A stretch of 64,000 nucleotides of DNA from Halichondria panicea (GCF_963675165.1 NC_087393.1:1-64000); one strand, 5' to 3'; numbered from the stretch's first letter, positions 11,105 through 26,505 are shown. Made by a program: numbers and translations. The notes: generated from the sequence alone by a model not told the origin.

Positions 11105-14100
11105 AGTTAGGTGTCTATTATTGTGTGTCAGTCTCTTAGTTGTCCTGCGAGTGTCCATAATTATTCAATCCATGGGCAAGGGAGGGCAGCAAATTGTATC
11201 ATGATCGTAATAAAAAGGCGTATTACATGGTATAGTAGAGTCTGTCCCGGGTGGTGTGCTGTCCTAGCTGGTAGTAGGTAGGTCTTGTAGTGTTGGTTAG
11301 TTGGTGATGCTGGCTCTTAGTAGAACTTGCTGCTCCCTCCGACTAGGTGTGGGGATAAAGACACGGATGATGTGTGTACTGTACACAAAAACACAGCATG
11401 TACGACACAATGCATGGGTGGAGGTGTGGTCAAGAGGGTTACCATGTATGGGGGTGTGACCACATATCAGTACAGTGAGTGGGGGTGTGGCCCCATATAT
11501 ACAGGATGTGCAGGTACAATGTGTGGATAGAGGTGTGGTCTGCACTGATAATAATGAAGTGATTCCATATGACCAGGTGAAAAACATAAAACAACCAAAC
11601 CGACAATAATACTAGACTATAGAATGAACTAATTAAGAATAAGCTTAGCCTGCGTAAGCAAGTTGAAGGAAGAAGCTGAGCAGAACAGAAACCGATCCAA
11701 ACAGTGGCATACATTAATTTAGTGTAATAATTATACAGAATAACTTCTCCTGCATTGGTCCATCAGAGCAGTGGAGCCATCATCAGATCATTGCCACCAT
11801 GGGAGTCCTCTCTATACAAACTTACAACACACTTCATGTAATATAAATGGAAGAAACTCCCACGCACCATGCAAAGCTATGGTTTACTGGCATTGAAATA
11901 TGAACAACTATACAACATTTCTCGAGGGCTCAAATAACGAACTTTTACGCTACACAGTAGTAGAGGTCAATGCATAAGTGGAGTTAACTACCTAATGCTG
12001 GTACAATAATAAAATACAACTTCTTAAGCCAAGAGTAGAAGAAATGTTTTAAACTGGCTAGTCAATTGCATCTGACCCAAAACAGAGAGTACCGTACAAT
12101 AATTATTAGACTATACCTTGTGTGGCCGACTCCCTCTGTTTAGAGTAGCCTTTCCTGTCAGAAAATAACATACACTGCCTGCAGATTGAGTGATGAAGAA
12201 AGGGGAGCTCAAGATGCTACTCTACAGTCAATTACTGATAATGTTGCGAAATGTACAAGCAAAAGAATATTCGTACATGATACAGTAACTGGACCTTTGG
12301 TGTCTATTATTGTGTGTCAGTCTCTTAGTTGTCCTGCGAGTGTCCATAATCATTCAATCCATGGGTGAGGGAGGGCAGCAAATTGTATCATGATCGTAAT
12401 ACAAAGGCGTATTAAGTCCCGGGTGGTGTGCTGTCCTAGCTGGTAGTAGGTAGGTCTTGTAGTGTGTTGGTTAGTTGGTGATGCTGGCTCTTAGTAGAAC
12501 TTGCTGCTCCCTCCGACTAGGTGTGGGGATAAAGACACGGATGATGTGTGTACTGTACATAAAAACACAGCATGTACGACACAATGCATGGGTTGGGGTG
12601 TGGTCAAGAGGGTTACCATGTATGGGGGTGTGACCACAAATCAGTACAGTGAGTGGGGGTGTGGCCCCATATATACAGGATGTGCAGGTACAATGTGTGG
12701 ATAGAGGTGTGGTCTGCACTGTATAAAAATTAATGAAGTGATTCCGTATGACCAGGTGAAAAACATAAAACAACCAAACCGACAATATACTAGACTATAG
12801 AATGAACTAAGAATGAACTAAGAATAAGCTTAGCCTGCATAAGCAAGTTGGAGGAAGAAGCTGAGCAGAACAGAAACCGATCCAAACAGTGGCATACATT
12901 AATTTAGTGTAATAATCATACAGAATAACTTCTCCTGCATTGGTCCATCAGAGCAGTGGAGCCATCATCAGACCATGGGTCTGTACAAACTTACAACACA
13001 CTTCACACTTCATGTAATAAAAATAGAAGACACTCCCACGCACCATGCAAAGCTATGGTTTCCTGGCATTGAAATGAGAACAACTATACAGCATTTCTCG
13101 AGGGCTCAAATAATGAACTTTCCCGCTACACAGTAGTAGAGGTCAATGCATAAGTGGAGTTAACTACCTAATGCTGGTACAATAATAAAATACAATTTCT
13201 TAAGCCAAGAGTAGAAGAAATGTTTTAAACTGGCTAGTGATTGAAGGCAATTGCATCTGACCCTAAGTACCGTACAATAATTATTAGACTATACCTTGTG
13301 TGGCCGACTCCCTCTGTTTAGAGTAGCCTTTCCTGTCAGAAAATCACATACACTGCCTGCATTGAGTGATGAAGAAAGGGGAGCTACTCTACAGTCAATT
13401 ACTGATAATGTTACGAAATGTACAAGCAACAGAATATTCGTACATGATACAGTAACTGGCCCTTTGGTGTCTATTATTGTGTGTCAGTCTCGTCCATAAT
13501 TATTCAATCCATGGGCGAGGGAGGGCAGCAAATTGTATCATGATCGTAATACAAAGGCGTATTACATGGTATAGTAGAGTCTGTCCCGGGTGGTGTGCTG
13601 TCCTAGCTGGTAGTAGGTAGGTCTTGTAGTGTGTTGGTTAGTTGGTGATGCTGGCTCTTAGTAGAACTTGCTGTCCCTCCGACTAGGTGTGGGGACAAAG
13701 ACACGGATGATGTGTGTACTGTACACAAAAACACAGCATGTACGACACAATGCATGGGTTGGGGTGTGGTCAAGAGGGTTACCATGTATGGGGGTGTGAC
13801 CACATATCAGTACAGTGAGTGGGGGTGTGGCCCCATACAGGATGTGCAGGTACAATGTGTGGATAGAGGTGTGGTCTGCACTGTATAAAAATTAATGAAG
13901 TGATTCCGTATGACCAGGTGAAAAACATAAAACAACCAAACCGACAATATACTAGACTATAGAATGAACTAAGAATGAACTAAGAATAAGCTTAGCCTGC
14001 GTAAGCAAGTTGGAGGAAGAAGCTGAGCAGAACAGAAACCGATCCAAACAGTGGCATACATTAATTTAGTGTAATAATTATACAGAATAACTTCTCCTGC

Positions 14101-15846
14101 ATTGGTCCATCAGAGCAGTGGAGCCATCATCAGATCATTGCCACCATGGGAGTCCTCTCTGTACAATGAGTCCTCTCTGTACAACTTACAACACACTTCA
14201 CACTTCATGTAATAAAAATGGAAGACACTCCCACGCACCATGCAAAGCTATGGTTTCCTGGCATTGAAATGTGAACAACTATACAACATTTCTCGAGGGC
14301 TCAAATAATAAACTTTCCCGCTACACAGTAGTAGAGGTCAATGCATAAGTGGAGTTAACTACCTAATGCTGGTACAATAATAAAATACAATTTCTTAAGC
14401 CAAGAGTAGAAGAAATGTTTTAAACTGGCTAGTGATTCAAGGCAATTGCATCTGACCCAAAACAGAGAAGGTACCGTACAATAATTATTAGACTATACCT
14501 TGTGTGGCCGACTCCCTCTGTTTAGAGTAGCCTTTCCTGTCAGAAAATCACATACACTGCCTGCAGATTGAGTGATGAAGAAAGGGGAGCTCAAGATGCT
14601 ACTCTAGAGTCAATTACTGATAATGCTACGAAATGTACAAGCAACAGAATATTCGTACATGATACAGTAACTGGCCCTTTGGTGTCTATTATTGTGTGTC
14701 AGTCTCTTAGTTGTCCTGCGAGTGTCCATAATTATTCAATCCATGGGCAAGGGAGGGCAGTAAATTGTATCACATGGTATAGTAGAGTCTGTCCCAGGTG
14801 GTGTGCTGTCCTAGCTGGTAGTAGGTAAGTCTTGTAGTGTGTTGGCTAGTGGGTGATGCTGGCTCTTAGTAGAACTTGCTGCTCCCTCCGACTAGGTGTG
14901 GGGATAAAGACACGGATGATGTGTGTACTGTACACAAAAACACAGCATGTACGACACAATGCATGGGTGGAGGTGTGGTCAAGAGGGTTACCATGTATAG
15001 GGGTGTGACCACATATCAGTACAGTGAGTGGGGGTGTGGCCCCATATATACAGGATGTGCAGGTACAATGTGTGGATAGAGGTGTGGTCTGCACTGTATA
15101 AAAATTAATGAAGTGATTCCGTATGACCAGGTGAAAAACATAAAACAACCAAACCGACAATATACTAGACTATAGAATGAACTAAGAATGAACTAAGAAT
15201 AAGCTTAGCCTGCGTAAGCAAGTTGGAGGAAGAAGCTGAGCAGAACAGAAACCGATCCAAACAGTGGCATACATTAATTTAGTGTAATAATTATACAGAA
15301 TAACTTCTCCTGCATTGGTCCATCAGAGCAGTGGAGCCATCATCAGATCATTGCCACCATGGGAGTCCTCTCTGTACAAACTTACAACACACTTCACACT
15401 TCATGTAATATAAATGGAAGACACTCCCACGCACCATGCAAAGCTATGGTTTCCTGGCATTGAAATGTGAACAACTATACAACATTTCTCGGGGGCTCAA
15501 ATAACAAACTTTCCCGCTACACAGTAGTAGAGGTCAATGCTGGTACATACAATTCTTAAGCCCAGAGTAGAAGAAATGTTTTAACTGGCTAGTGATTCAA
15601 GGCAATTGCATCTGACCCAAAACAGAGAAGATCATCTAAGTACCGTACAATAATTATTAGACTATACCTTTTGTGGCCGACTCCCTCTGTTTAGAGTAGC
15701 CTTTCCTGTCAGAAAATTACATACACTGCCTGCAGATTGAGTGATGAAGGGGAGCTCAAGATGTTACTCTACAGTCAATTACTGATAATGCTACGAAATG
15801 TACAAGCAACAGAATATTCATACATGATACAGTAACTGGCCCTTTG
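11105..15846. repeat. 1.16-1.22-kb subtelomeric tandem repeat, 4 copies
   Basis: TGTCTATTATTGTGTGTCAG occurs at 11112, 12301, 13468 and 14683, and the fourth unit ends near 15846. Units are highly similar with small indels. Short frames recur in each unit (for example 67 codons at 11327, 12501 and 14876) but carry no recognisable domain and are broken in the third copy, so they are not called as genes. Confidence 0.9.
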
Positions 15847-16766
15847 TCTCTCAGAGGTGGGTCCACTCCACTCCATCCCCCGCCTACTCAGATTCTATGT
15901 TGCACCAACCATACACCCATATAAATTCAGTACCCTATTAAAATATGGAATACAGCAGATAATTGTATAGTGATGTATTATATAATCCTGTGCTCATTAA
16001 AGGGGCTGAATACCAGAGGAAGTAACAGATAGTACACTACATCACTATGCATGGGACAATACATAATTATTATACTGACCCTTTCCTGTCGTATCTTGTA
16101 GTGCTCTTATATATACGTACGTCAGCAGCCATTCAGTGATAAAAATTAAGAGTGGGGCGTCCCCCATAAAAGATGAAATGACAATAAAATTATGAGAGTG
16201 ATTGAATGCTGAATCCTGTGCTGTGCAGCGTTGAGTAGTTATCTGTGAGTAAGACATGAGAGAACAATATAAGGACAGAGCTACTTTGGCTGTCACTATT
16301 AATATCACCTTGCTAGCTATAGGGTACAGTATAGCACTCACCAAAAGATGACCGACGTACAAGGAGACAGCCGGCACTGCCACAGGTACACATGTGCAGG
16401 TACACCTCGTCTTGCTCTCTCTTTGTCTCGTGGCTGCAAATGACATGTGCTCTAGCTATCATGACATGCGCGACAACTATATTTTGCATGAAGTACATGT
16501 AGGCAGCCATAGCAGTTCCCTATTACCTTAGAATTGTTTAACCAAGTGACATCATAGATAATAGAGCATGCATGATGACACAAATACTATTAAGGCATTC
16601 AGCTCTGTGCAGCTACTGCCATCATAATTATAATGTCAACAGGTTCAATTTTTCTCTGCTTTTTGTAGTCACGAATAAGGTGGGCAATCTGGGAGGCCTG
16701 CACAGTACACATGCACGCACACAGTCATGTGCATAAAAATAACAGCAAGTACATTATATGATCGAG
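15847..16766. other. Unique spacer at the edge of the gene block
   Basis: Transition from arrays to genes. A 133-codon minus frame (16045-16446) has no recognisable domain, no homology I know and repeat-like composition, so it is not called. The last part is probably the 3' UTR and downstream flank of NFU1. Confidence 0.5.
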
Positions 16767-17833
16767 CTATTTAGTGGTGTCCAATTTGTGTTCCATTTGT
16801 TCAAAGACTGCTTCACTTAGATTATCTTCTTCATCCAATACCTGCAAGCATAGTGATGGTCAGCCACACCACAGAGTGTGTTATGATTACCTGTTCCACT
16901 TCCCTCACTTCTGGTACGTAGAACTGAAGCATGTTCTGTACACCCATCTTGAGTGTAACTACAGAGCTAGGACAGCTGGTACACGCACCCTGCATACACA
17001 CACACACACATAACACCGTAGCAACTGGTAGACACAAAATCACCTGTAATTTAAGTTTGACAACACCATCTTGGAATCCCTTGTATACAATATCTCCCCC
17101 ATCTGTACTGTGGGTCTAATCCTGGTGTTGAGCAACTCTTTGATCATGGCCACCGTCTCATTGTCCTCCTCTCCGTCTAGTAGATACAGGGGGTCATGAC
17201 ACACACACAGGGGGGTCATTATGCACACACACACAGGGGGGGGGGGGTCGTGTTGTGTGTACCTAGTTGTTCAAGTTGGTTCTCATCTTCTTCACTCACA
17301 ACGGGCACACCAGATGCAAAGAAGTCCATAATGGTAGCAAACACTTCAGGCTTAAGGACTTGCCACTCAACTCCATCATCAACCTGAATGGTTGTGAGGT
17401 ATGTAGACACACACGGCTATGTTAACATGTAGATCTAGACACATACCTTGGTGATAGTGACAAAGTCACTGCCCAGGAAGATAGCTTTAACCCCATGGAT
17501 CCTGAATAATTGTCGGGCAAGCGGAGAGCTGTTAGCAGTGGCTGGTGTGGGGAAGTCCCTAGTATTACCACCACCTAACACAGACACACCAGGAACAAAC
17601 TTCATACTGTTAGGGTTTGGAGTCGACTGCACTTGCACAAACATCCCACGAGTCCACACATGGACACCTGTATGTACACCACACATTGACACCTATGTAC
17701 ATATGTACGGTAGGAGGTAGGCTGATACACGACACCTGTACTTGTATGTGTAGGTCAGGTACAAGGAACATAATTATAGCTAGCTATTCATACCATGTCT
17801 TGGCAGTCTCCAGAGTCCACTCATCAGAGACAT
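16767..17833 (-). CDS. NFU1: NFU1 iron-sulfur cluster scaffold, with an apparent frameshift
   Basis: Mitochondrial scaffold that passes 4Fe-4S clusters to lipoate synthase and respiratory complexes. Six exons (minus): 17833-17794, 17667-17447, 17383-17263, 17176-17044, 16989-16891, 16841-16767. Exon 1 encodes a short basic leader ([13 protein letters not shown]) fitting a transit peptide. Exon 2 holds the Nfu N-domain ([26 protein letters not shown]) and exon 3 [15 protein letters not shown]. Exon 4 starts the NifU-like domain ([14 protein letters not shown]), and exon 5 carries the cluster-binding CxxC in ACTSCPSS. Exons 4 and 5 join in phase only if one base is added near 17102/17103: downstream of PTVQ the conserved [10 protein letters not shown] is in the next frame. 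This is either an assembly indel or a real lesion. About 229 residues when corrected, against 254 in human. Identity is very secure. Confidence 0.93.
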
Positions 17834-17956
17834 AGCTAGCTAGCTAGCTTAGGGTTTTAATTCGGGTTGTACAACTGCTTGGGGAGGGCGTGGCTAGACT
17901 ACTTGTTTACAACAACCTTGAACCTCTGATTGAGCTGCGCTGCATAATGATCAAGC
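17834..17956. promoter_or_regulatory. Bidirectional promoter, NFU1 / HMG-box gene
   Basis: Only 123 bp separate the two divergent start codons. It contains a (GCTA)n run just upstream of NFU1 and a GGAGGGCGTGGC box at about 17881-17892 (GT/KLF-Sp-like). The promoter function is inferred from geometry. Confidence 0.65.
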
Positions 17957-20778
<2,822 letters not shown>

Positions 20779-20947
20779 ATTATTTATTGATTTGTGGTTT
20801 GTTGATCTTGAGTGCTGTTTTTTTATTGCGGGGTTAGATCGAGACATTGTTAACATCTATTGTGCGGCTAATTATAGAGACTAATTACTGTAGTTGCAAA
20901 GATCTTCTTCTTTGTCTTTCTTGCCTCCAGTTTTGACAAGTAGCTGA

Positions 20948-20963
20948 AGATCACGTGATCCCA
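20948..20963. promoter_or_regulatory. Palindromic E-box upstream of hnRNP gene
   Basis: GATCACGTGATC is a perfect 12-bp palindrome at about 20949-20960 containing the bHLH-ZIP core CACGTG, some 80 bp upstream of the start codon. A second CACGTG lies upstream of RPS9 (30344-30349). Function is inferred. Confidence 0.5.
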
Positions 20964-21041
20964 CCCACCATCTGCATGCTGCATTTAATAATAATTAGAG
21001 TGATCACATCTCCAGCTAGCTAGCTCCTGCTACAAGTCAGT

Positions 21042-22641
21042 ATGTCTGAAGAGACTGCAGTGACAGTCATTCAAACAGAGAATGGGGGACCTGAAGACAC
21101 ACAAGAGTTGATGGACCAGCAACAGCCTCCGCTAGTAGAAGACACACACCCTGTAAGCTTTAATATAATATACACCACCTTCCATTTATATCTACACATG
21201 TTGCAGGAAGTTGCCAGCGACGAAGCTTCTGTCCAAGAGCAGAGTATAGAGGGGACAGACAGCAGGTGAGCAGCATAGCTAGCTAGTACTACATGTGTGT
21301 AGTATGGGATATTGTCTCAGCACTGAATCAAGTTCGTAGGTTAAGCCAAGGTGTTGTGTGTAGGCCTCTAAATATCTCATCATCTGTTCTCTCCCTTCAA
21401 TTTTTGCTCTGCAATAGAAAGCTGTTTGTTGGAGGCCTCAGTCGCAAGTCTTCGTCCGGTTAGTAGGCCTAGGGTAGGAACACGTGTACAGTGCCACCCA
21501 CCGCTTGTGTACATGTGGCCAGCATTGAGTGTATACATTTTCCCTCTGCAGAATCTCTGACTACCTACTTCAGCCAGTTTGGAGAGGTGGAAGATGTTGA
21601 CCTCAAAAAGGATGCTTATGATCCCACCATGCACAGGTAAGTAGTTGTGTGGGTGTGTAATCTCTCTCTCTCATGCTCAGAAACTAGAGGGTTCTGTTTT
21701 GTCATTATGAAGACAAGAGAGTCTGCGTTAAAGATTCTGGACAAGTCAGATCACTTTATTGATGATAAGACAGTGGAGTGTAAGCAGGCTCTACCACACG
21801 AAGATTATCAGGTACCCACATCTTAACTCACACGAAGTCTCTAACTGTGCTCACTGTGATTCAATGCAGGCAAAGAAAAACAGAACTAAAAAAGTGTTTG
21901 TAGGAGGAGTGCCAACTGACATGGAAAAGAACACCATTGATGAGTACTTTGCACAGTTTGGAGAGGTGGGTACCATTCATCGGTCACTACACTCACTCGA
22001 CGTTCCTCTACACAGATTGAAGAGGTCGCTGTAGTTACTGACAAAGACAATCCGCAAAAAAGACGAGGTTTTGTGTTTGTAACCTTCAAAGAATTTGAGA
22101 GTGTAGATCAGTGCACTAAAAAGTCTTTTCACAGCATTGATAACAGCCAGGCAAGTTTAACTTTATAGTGAGGTGCTAGTGTTTATTGTGTGTGTAGGTT
22201 GAGGTCAAGAGAGCGACACCACGAGAGGATAGTGGTCCCTTCAGAGGAGGTGGTCGTGGGATGAGAGGGACACCACGTGGTAGAGGTGGGTGGCAGCCAT
22301 ACGGTGGAGCTTATGGAGGATACAGTGAAGAGTATTATGGAGGAGGAGGAGGAGGAGGTAAGAACACACACACCCTTGCCAGTCCTCTCATTCCCTCTTC
22401 TCTGTAGACTATTATCATGGTGACTACAGTGGTAGAGGTTATGGCTATGGTGGAGGAAGCTATGGTGGAGGAAGAGGAGGTAAGTACTCTTGTATGTGTG
22501 TGTGTGAATGTGTGTGTGTGACTGTGACTGTGTGCGTGTGCAGGATATGGAGGAGCCTCACGTTATGGTCCAATGAAAGGAAGCTATGGACCTGGAGGAG
22601 GGGGAGGAGGACCAAGAGGCTATCATCCTTATGGACGCTAA
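21042..22641 (+). CDS. hnRNP A/B-like protein with two RRMs and Gly-rich tail
   Basis: Nuclear RNA-binding protein, 326 residues, ten exons: 21042-21152, 21207-21265, 21418-21458, 21552-21636, 21688-21811, 21870-21965, 22016-22150, 22198-22357, 22408-22479, 22544-22641. RRM1 begins at KLFVGGL (residue 58) with RNP1 RGFCFV (99-104); RRM2 at KVFVGGV (148) with RNP1 RGFVFV (189-194). The tail from about 229 is rich in Gly, Arg and Tyr (RGGGRG, GGYSEEYYGG), as in hnRNP A/B, D and Musashi/squid relatives. I cannot place it more narrowly. Intron 7 begins with GC (CAG/GCAAGT at 22151), a non-canonical GC-AG intron; no in-frame GT alternative is evident. A (TAGC)n run lies just upstream of the start. 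Confidence 0.9.
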
Positions 22642-23141
22642 TATCATTCTATTGTGTTAAAAAACCTTATTACATTATAATTTTTCACTCAATGCATATT
22701 GTGTGTAAATCGTTTAATAAGAAGATATGTAACTAATGGTAGTACAGGCTACTCATTAATCAATAGGTTTATGTACGTTAAATTTTTATTATTATTTATT
22801 ACATAGGTTTTGAGGGAATGCTTCAGAGAGTAAAGTTACTCATGCGGATAATTCAATTACTGCTGTACTGTGCTGTGAGTAACTTTACACTGAGAAAACC
22901 TCTGGAGCGTGGACTTAATTATAATTATACAAATTCGCTAAAATTAGTACCATTTATAATTATGCAGCTTTAATTATATCGAGGGGTTTGATAATCAATA
23001 CCGGTATATTGACATGTCTTTGTTAAAATGGTACATAGGTTACAAGCAGGCAATGATAATAAAGGCTAGCAGGCACAGACAGAGAGCTGATGAGTGCCCT
23101 CCTAGACTACACAGTTATTTTGGTCAGATTAGGAGGCTCTT
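22642..23141. other. 3' flanks of convergent genes
   Basis: 500 bp between the stop codons of the hnRNP gene and NDE1/NDEL1. Apart from the hairpin listed separately it is AT-rich, and the short frame at 23014-23199 is not supported. Confidence 0.5.
22805..22897. repeat. Short inverted repeat (foldback)
   Basis: AGTAAAGTTACTCA at 22829-22842 pairs with TGAGTAACTTTAC at 22876-22888. Outer arms AGGTTTT (22805) and AAAACCT (about 22892) extend the pairing. About 90 bp, MITE-like in shape, no gene. Confidence 0.7.
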
Positions 23142-24452
23142 TCACCAAGTGCATACGCTTGGCCCTACAGAGGAATGTATGACACACACACAATCATAAG
23201 ATATGTACACTAACTTTGACCCTTCTACTGGACTGCCGACTCTGCGCTCCTTGGGGGATATGTGGGTCCTACACAGGGCAAGCCTCGACTCCAATGCCTA
23301 CACACACACATTGGCATAGCTGTGCACGTGTATACACACACACCACTCACCCCAACCTTCCGCAGTAGATCTCCAACCATGTTCAGAGCTGATATTCTTG
23401 TGGATGGAGTGAAGTTTTGTGATCCCACAAAGGTGGTGTGAAGTGGAGTGCCTTCTGGTGATGGATTGGCCTTGATAAGAGGAGACTCTCTGATTGTTGT
23501 GGGGACAGTGTGTGTGGCAGTTACAGAGGGGAGGGGAGTAGAGCCAGACGTTGGTGTACGCTTCTTGTTCTCTCTGCTCATCTCAGCATGAAGGTCTGTG
23601 CACATACACTCAACACACAATCAATAGCGTGTGTACTAACTCACCTCTGACCTCATCCTTGAGCCTCTGACACATCTCTCCAAGTCGCGCCTTTTCATCC
23701 AACTCGTTCTCTAGGATGGCATTTCTCTCAAAAGCCTGTACAAGCAATCACGTACCACAACACACGCCAACATACTATGTGCTTACCTGATTCAGTTTCT
23801 TCTCAAAGTCTTCCAGAGATGACATTGTTGACCTAGAGCAGTGAGTTTAGTCAACAGCAGGGTAAGGGTTTGTGTATGGTAGTCTGTACCTCTTTCCTCT
23901 CTCCAAGTCATCGTTGGCCTGCTCTAACTGTCTCACATAAGTCTGTAGTGTCTCCTTGAGGGCAGTCAGTTCAGAGCGCTCCTCTTGTAGTGTGGACAGA
24001 GACACATAAGTCTCACTTTGGTTCACATCTAGTTTGCTCTGAACATAACAAATCAGTTAATGAATGGCTGGCTATACAATACACCCACACACACACACAC
24101 ATGCCCACACACACACACCTTGAGTGAGTCATTCTCCTCCTCTAGTCTGGCCACACGAGAGAGGAGGTCTTTGTTGTTGCCCTCTGCCTGCTCTAACTGG
24201 GCCTCCAGCTCTGCCTCCAGCTCTCGACTGCTCTCTTGGTAGTCATCGAATTCACCCCTCACCTCCTCCAAACTATTACACAAAAGAACAGTTAATACTC
24301 AAGTCAACACAGCCTAGCCGCCTAAGCCAAGGGGTAGGTCATCACCTGGCCTTATACTCGAGGGCTCTTCTCTTCCAATAGTCCAACTCATCTTGTACCT
24401 CACCAAAAGATGGCTCGCCCTCTCCTGTGTGTGTACTTGTACTCGAACTCAT
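23142..24452 (-). CDS. NDEL1: NudE homologue (NDE1/NDEL1), dynein-LIS1 adaptor
   Basis: Coiled-coil protein that links LIS1 to cytoplasmic dynein in mitosis, nuclear migration and transport. Seven exons (minus): 24452-24346, 24272-24119, 24038-23890, 23832-23787, 23735-23645, 23595-23351, 23297-23142; 315 residues, all phases agree. Diagnostic stretches: SSRELEAELEAQLEQAE (the LIS1-binding coiled coil), YVRQLEQANDDLERGKR, SLEDFEKKLNQAFERNAILE, and the C-terminal NMVGDLLRKVGALESRLALC. Vertebrates have two paralogues (NDE1, NDEL1); a single ancestral gene is likely here and the symbol is given for the family. Divergent from BFAR with 156 bp between start codons. The exact stop assumes the last exon reads through to 23142. 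Confidence 0.95.
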
Positions 24453-24608
24453 CTTCTTCTTGCCTAGTTTCCTTTAATTAGACGCCTAAAGTGATTTCAA
24501 TATTTTTTCTCTCCTATATGGAAATGGGCGTGGCCACAACTGGCCTTATTTAGAATGCGCTCTATTTAGAAACAATACAGCTACACCCAATAAAATTTAT
24601 GTGAGGAG
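24453..24608. promoter_or_regulatory. Bidirectional promoter, NDE1/NDEL1 - BFAR
   Basis: 156 bp between start codons. Contains ATGGGCGTGGCC at about 24522-24533 (GT/KLF-like box) and GCTCTATTTAGAA at about 24558-24570; the latter 13-mer recurs in the CPSF4/PDAP1 promoter (about 32446-32458). Confidence 0.6.
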
Positions 24609-25631
24609 ATGTCGGAAACGTATTATAATGAGTCTAGTTATCCTAGCGAGGCAGAGGAAGGGACTGGTTTGGATCTTAGCGAGGCAGAGGAAAGGACTGG
24701 CTTGGATCTTAGCGAGGCAGAGAAAGGGACAGGTTTTGATCTTAGCGAGGCAGAGGAAGGGACTGGCTTGGATATGGCGAGTGAAGTAGCGTGTTGCGTG
24801 TGTTCCCTCACCCTACTGGACCCAATGACCTTAAGCTGTGGGCATAGCTTCTGTCGACACTGTCTGGCTAGACTCTGGCATAGTAAATCACGAGTGTCTG
24901 TGTCAAATCTCCTCTGTCCTTCCTGCAGACAGCCCTGGGCTGGGATGCCAGCTATCAACATTCAGCTGAGGTAGGTATTCCACCAGTGGATAGTTGCGTA
25001 TTTACCAAAAGAGTTCCCAAATCATTGATTAAACGGAGAAGGGGATTGATACTACACCCATAACTTAATGCAATGCCAACAATTTTTAGTCAAATGATGT
25101 GTTTAAATCCAAAATTTTGTTGGGGCCCGTCGGCTATGGACAATGGGCTATACAATAGTCAAATTTGTAAATACTTTTCTCTCTCAAATTTGAAAGTCAA
25201 GCTTTGCACCATCGTGTATGCTGCACACAGGAACATTGTGGAGGGTGTGTACGGAGACACCTTGAGCCAACGTAGGGAAGCCATCAGTAGTGAAGATGCT
25301 GCTCTTATTAGAAGTTTCTCTAAAGCTGCTGTGCGTAGGCCAGTAGACAACAGACCCTACTTCATGATAGGAGGACTGCTATTATTAGGAGCTCTCTGTA
25401 TTGTTCTGGTGAGAGACCTACCATTCTTTAACTTGATGTTCATTGTTGTTTGCAGGTGTTATTGAGTGCTGTGTTTGTGTGGGTCATGTCAGGACCTACT
25501 GGAGAGTTTATGAGGAAGCCAGTGAATCATTGGACCAGTCGTGATGTGTTGTCCTGGGTGGAGGGTTTAGGGGAATGGACACTACCTAACATCACAGGAC
25601 TTTTCCAAGTACAGGTGTGACCCCCCCCCCC

Positions 25632-25671
<40 letters not shown>

Positions 25672-26505
25672 ACTGCAGGCCCTGACTGGACCTCAGTTGC
25701 TGCTAGTGGATAATGAAGCACTGGAGGGCTTTGGTATAGACCAGCCTTTCAGGCGCCAGACAATCTTACAGGCAGTGAGGTCTCTACAAGCGCAGCAGTT
25801 CAGCTCTCCACTTGACTTCTATCAATTCAAGGTAAGGCTCTTTTATGGTGCATGTTTCACCACGTCACATGCGTTGCAGGCTGCACATAGAAAGACAACT
25901 CTCCTGGTGGCTTTGTTTTATGGAAGCTACCCAAGGCTTACTCTAATCTATTCCTACCTGTTTGAATACTACAATATCTACCTTCCTCTGGGACAAGTAC
26001 AGTTCTCATCAGCCGTGAGTTGCTTGCCCCTGTTGTATTATAACACTCTCTCCCTCACAGGATGAACTGAGCAGATTACAGAATATTGTACTGACTGTGT
26101 TGTTGTGGCTGTTGCCTCATCTGGGAGTTGGTGTATTGGCCTTTAACTGGCTTTACCAACATCCATGGATTGTGACCCCAACTCTGGTTCATTGTACTCA
26201 TGCCACTATGATACAAGCACTCTCTCTGCTCAGAACACCGTGGAGACGTGTACTTACTCTCAACTACATACAGTGAGTACCCTCTGAGCTGTTACTGTCA
26301 TTCCCTCCCTCTCTCCAGACTACACAGTGTTGAGGCTGTGTGGGAGGCTGTGAGGTTCACTGTGTACGTCAGCAGCTACTCTCTCCTCTGGCATGCTGTC
26401 CCACACTTCATCTGTGACTTGCTCTTTTATCTCGCATTGTGGCAAACTATAACTATTCGTTTAATCATTCCTTTTGTCAAATATGTGTACAAATTGTTTG
26501 CTTGA
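24609..26505 (+). CDS. BFAR: BFAR, RING-SAM-multispan membrane E3 ligase
   Basis: Bifunctional apoptosis regulator, an ER membrane ubiquitin ligase. Seven exons: 24609-24970, 25231-25408, 25456-25614, 25679-25831, 25880-26014, 26061-26272, 26319-26505; 461 residues against 450 in human. RING finger at about 62-110 (CCVCSLTLLD .. CGHSFCRHCLARLW .. CPSC), a transmembrane pair near 165-195 (GGLLLLGALCIVL), a SAM domain at about 200-270 (DVLSWVEGLGEWTLP .. LEGFGIDQPFRR), then several hydrophobic helices and a basic end. Domain order matches BFAR. Unusual: residues 13-56, ahead of the RING, are four 11-residue repeats of SEAEEGTGLDL, an acidic coding minisatellite. Intron 1 carries a copy of the dispersed inverted-repeat family. 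Confidence 0.93.
24645..24776 (+). repeat. Coding minisatellite in BFAR, 33 bp x 4
   Basis: Four in-frame units encoding SEAEEGTGLDL, SEAEERTGLDL, SEAEKGTGFDL and SEAEEGTGLDM precede the RING finger. No equivalent is known to me in vertebrate BFAR. Confidence 0.9.
25005..25205. repeat. Degraded copy of dispersed intronic repeat
   Basis: In BFAR intron 1. Shares ATTGATTAAACGGAG, AAATGATGTGTTT, GGGCCCG, ATGGGCTATA and AAATACTTTT, in the same order, with the copies in ATAD5 and RPTOR introns. Confidence 0.7.

Noticed and set aside
11297-15160. Frames in the 1.2-kb subtelomeric units
   Set aside because: Interrupted or shortened in the third copy and without recognisable protein features.
16045-16446. 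133-codon minus-strand frame between arrays and NFU1
   Set aside because: No domain, no splice partners, and low-complexity hydrophobic composition.
1-16766. CRISPR array as an explanation for the regular repeats
   Set aside because: Units are contiguous without unique spacers, next to a telomere, and the genome is eukaryotic.
22494-22736. 80-codon frame at the hnRNP 3' end
   Set aside because: Other-frame shadow of the Gly-rich last exon.
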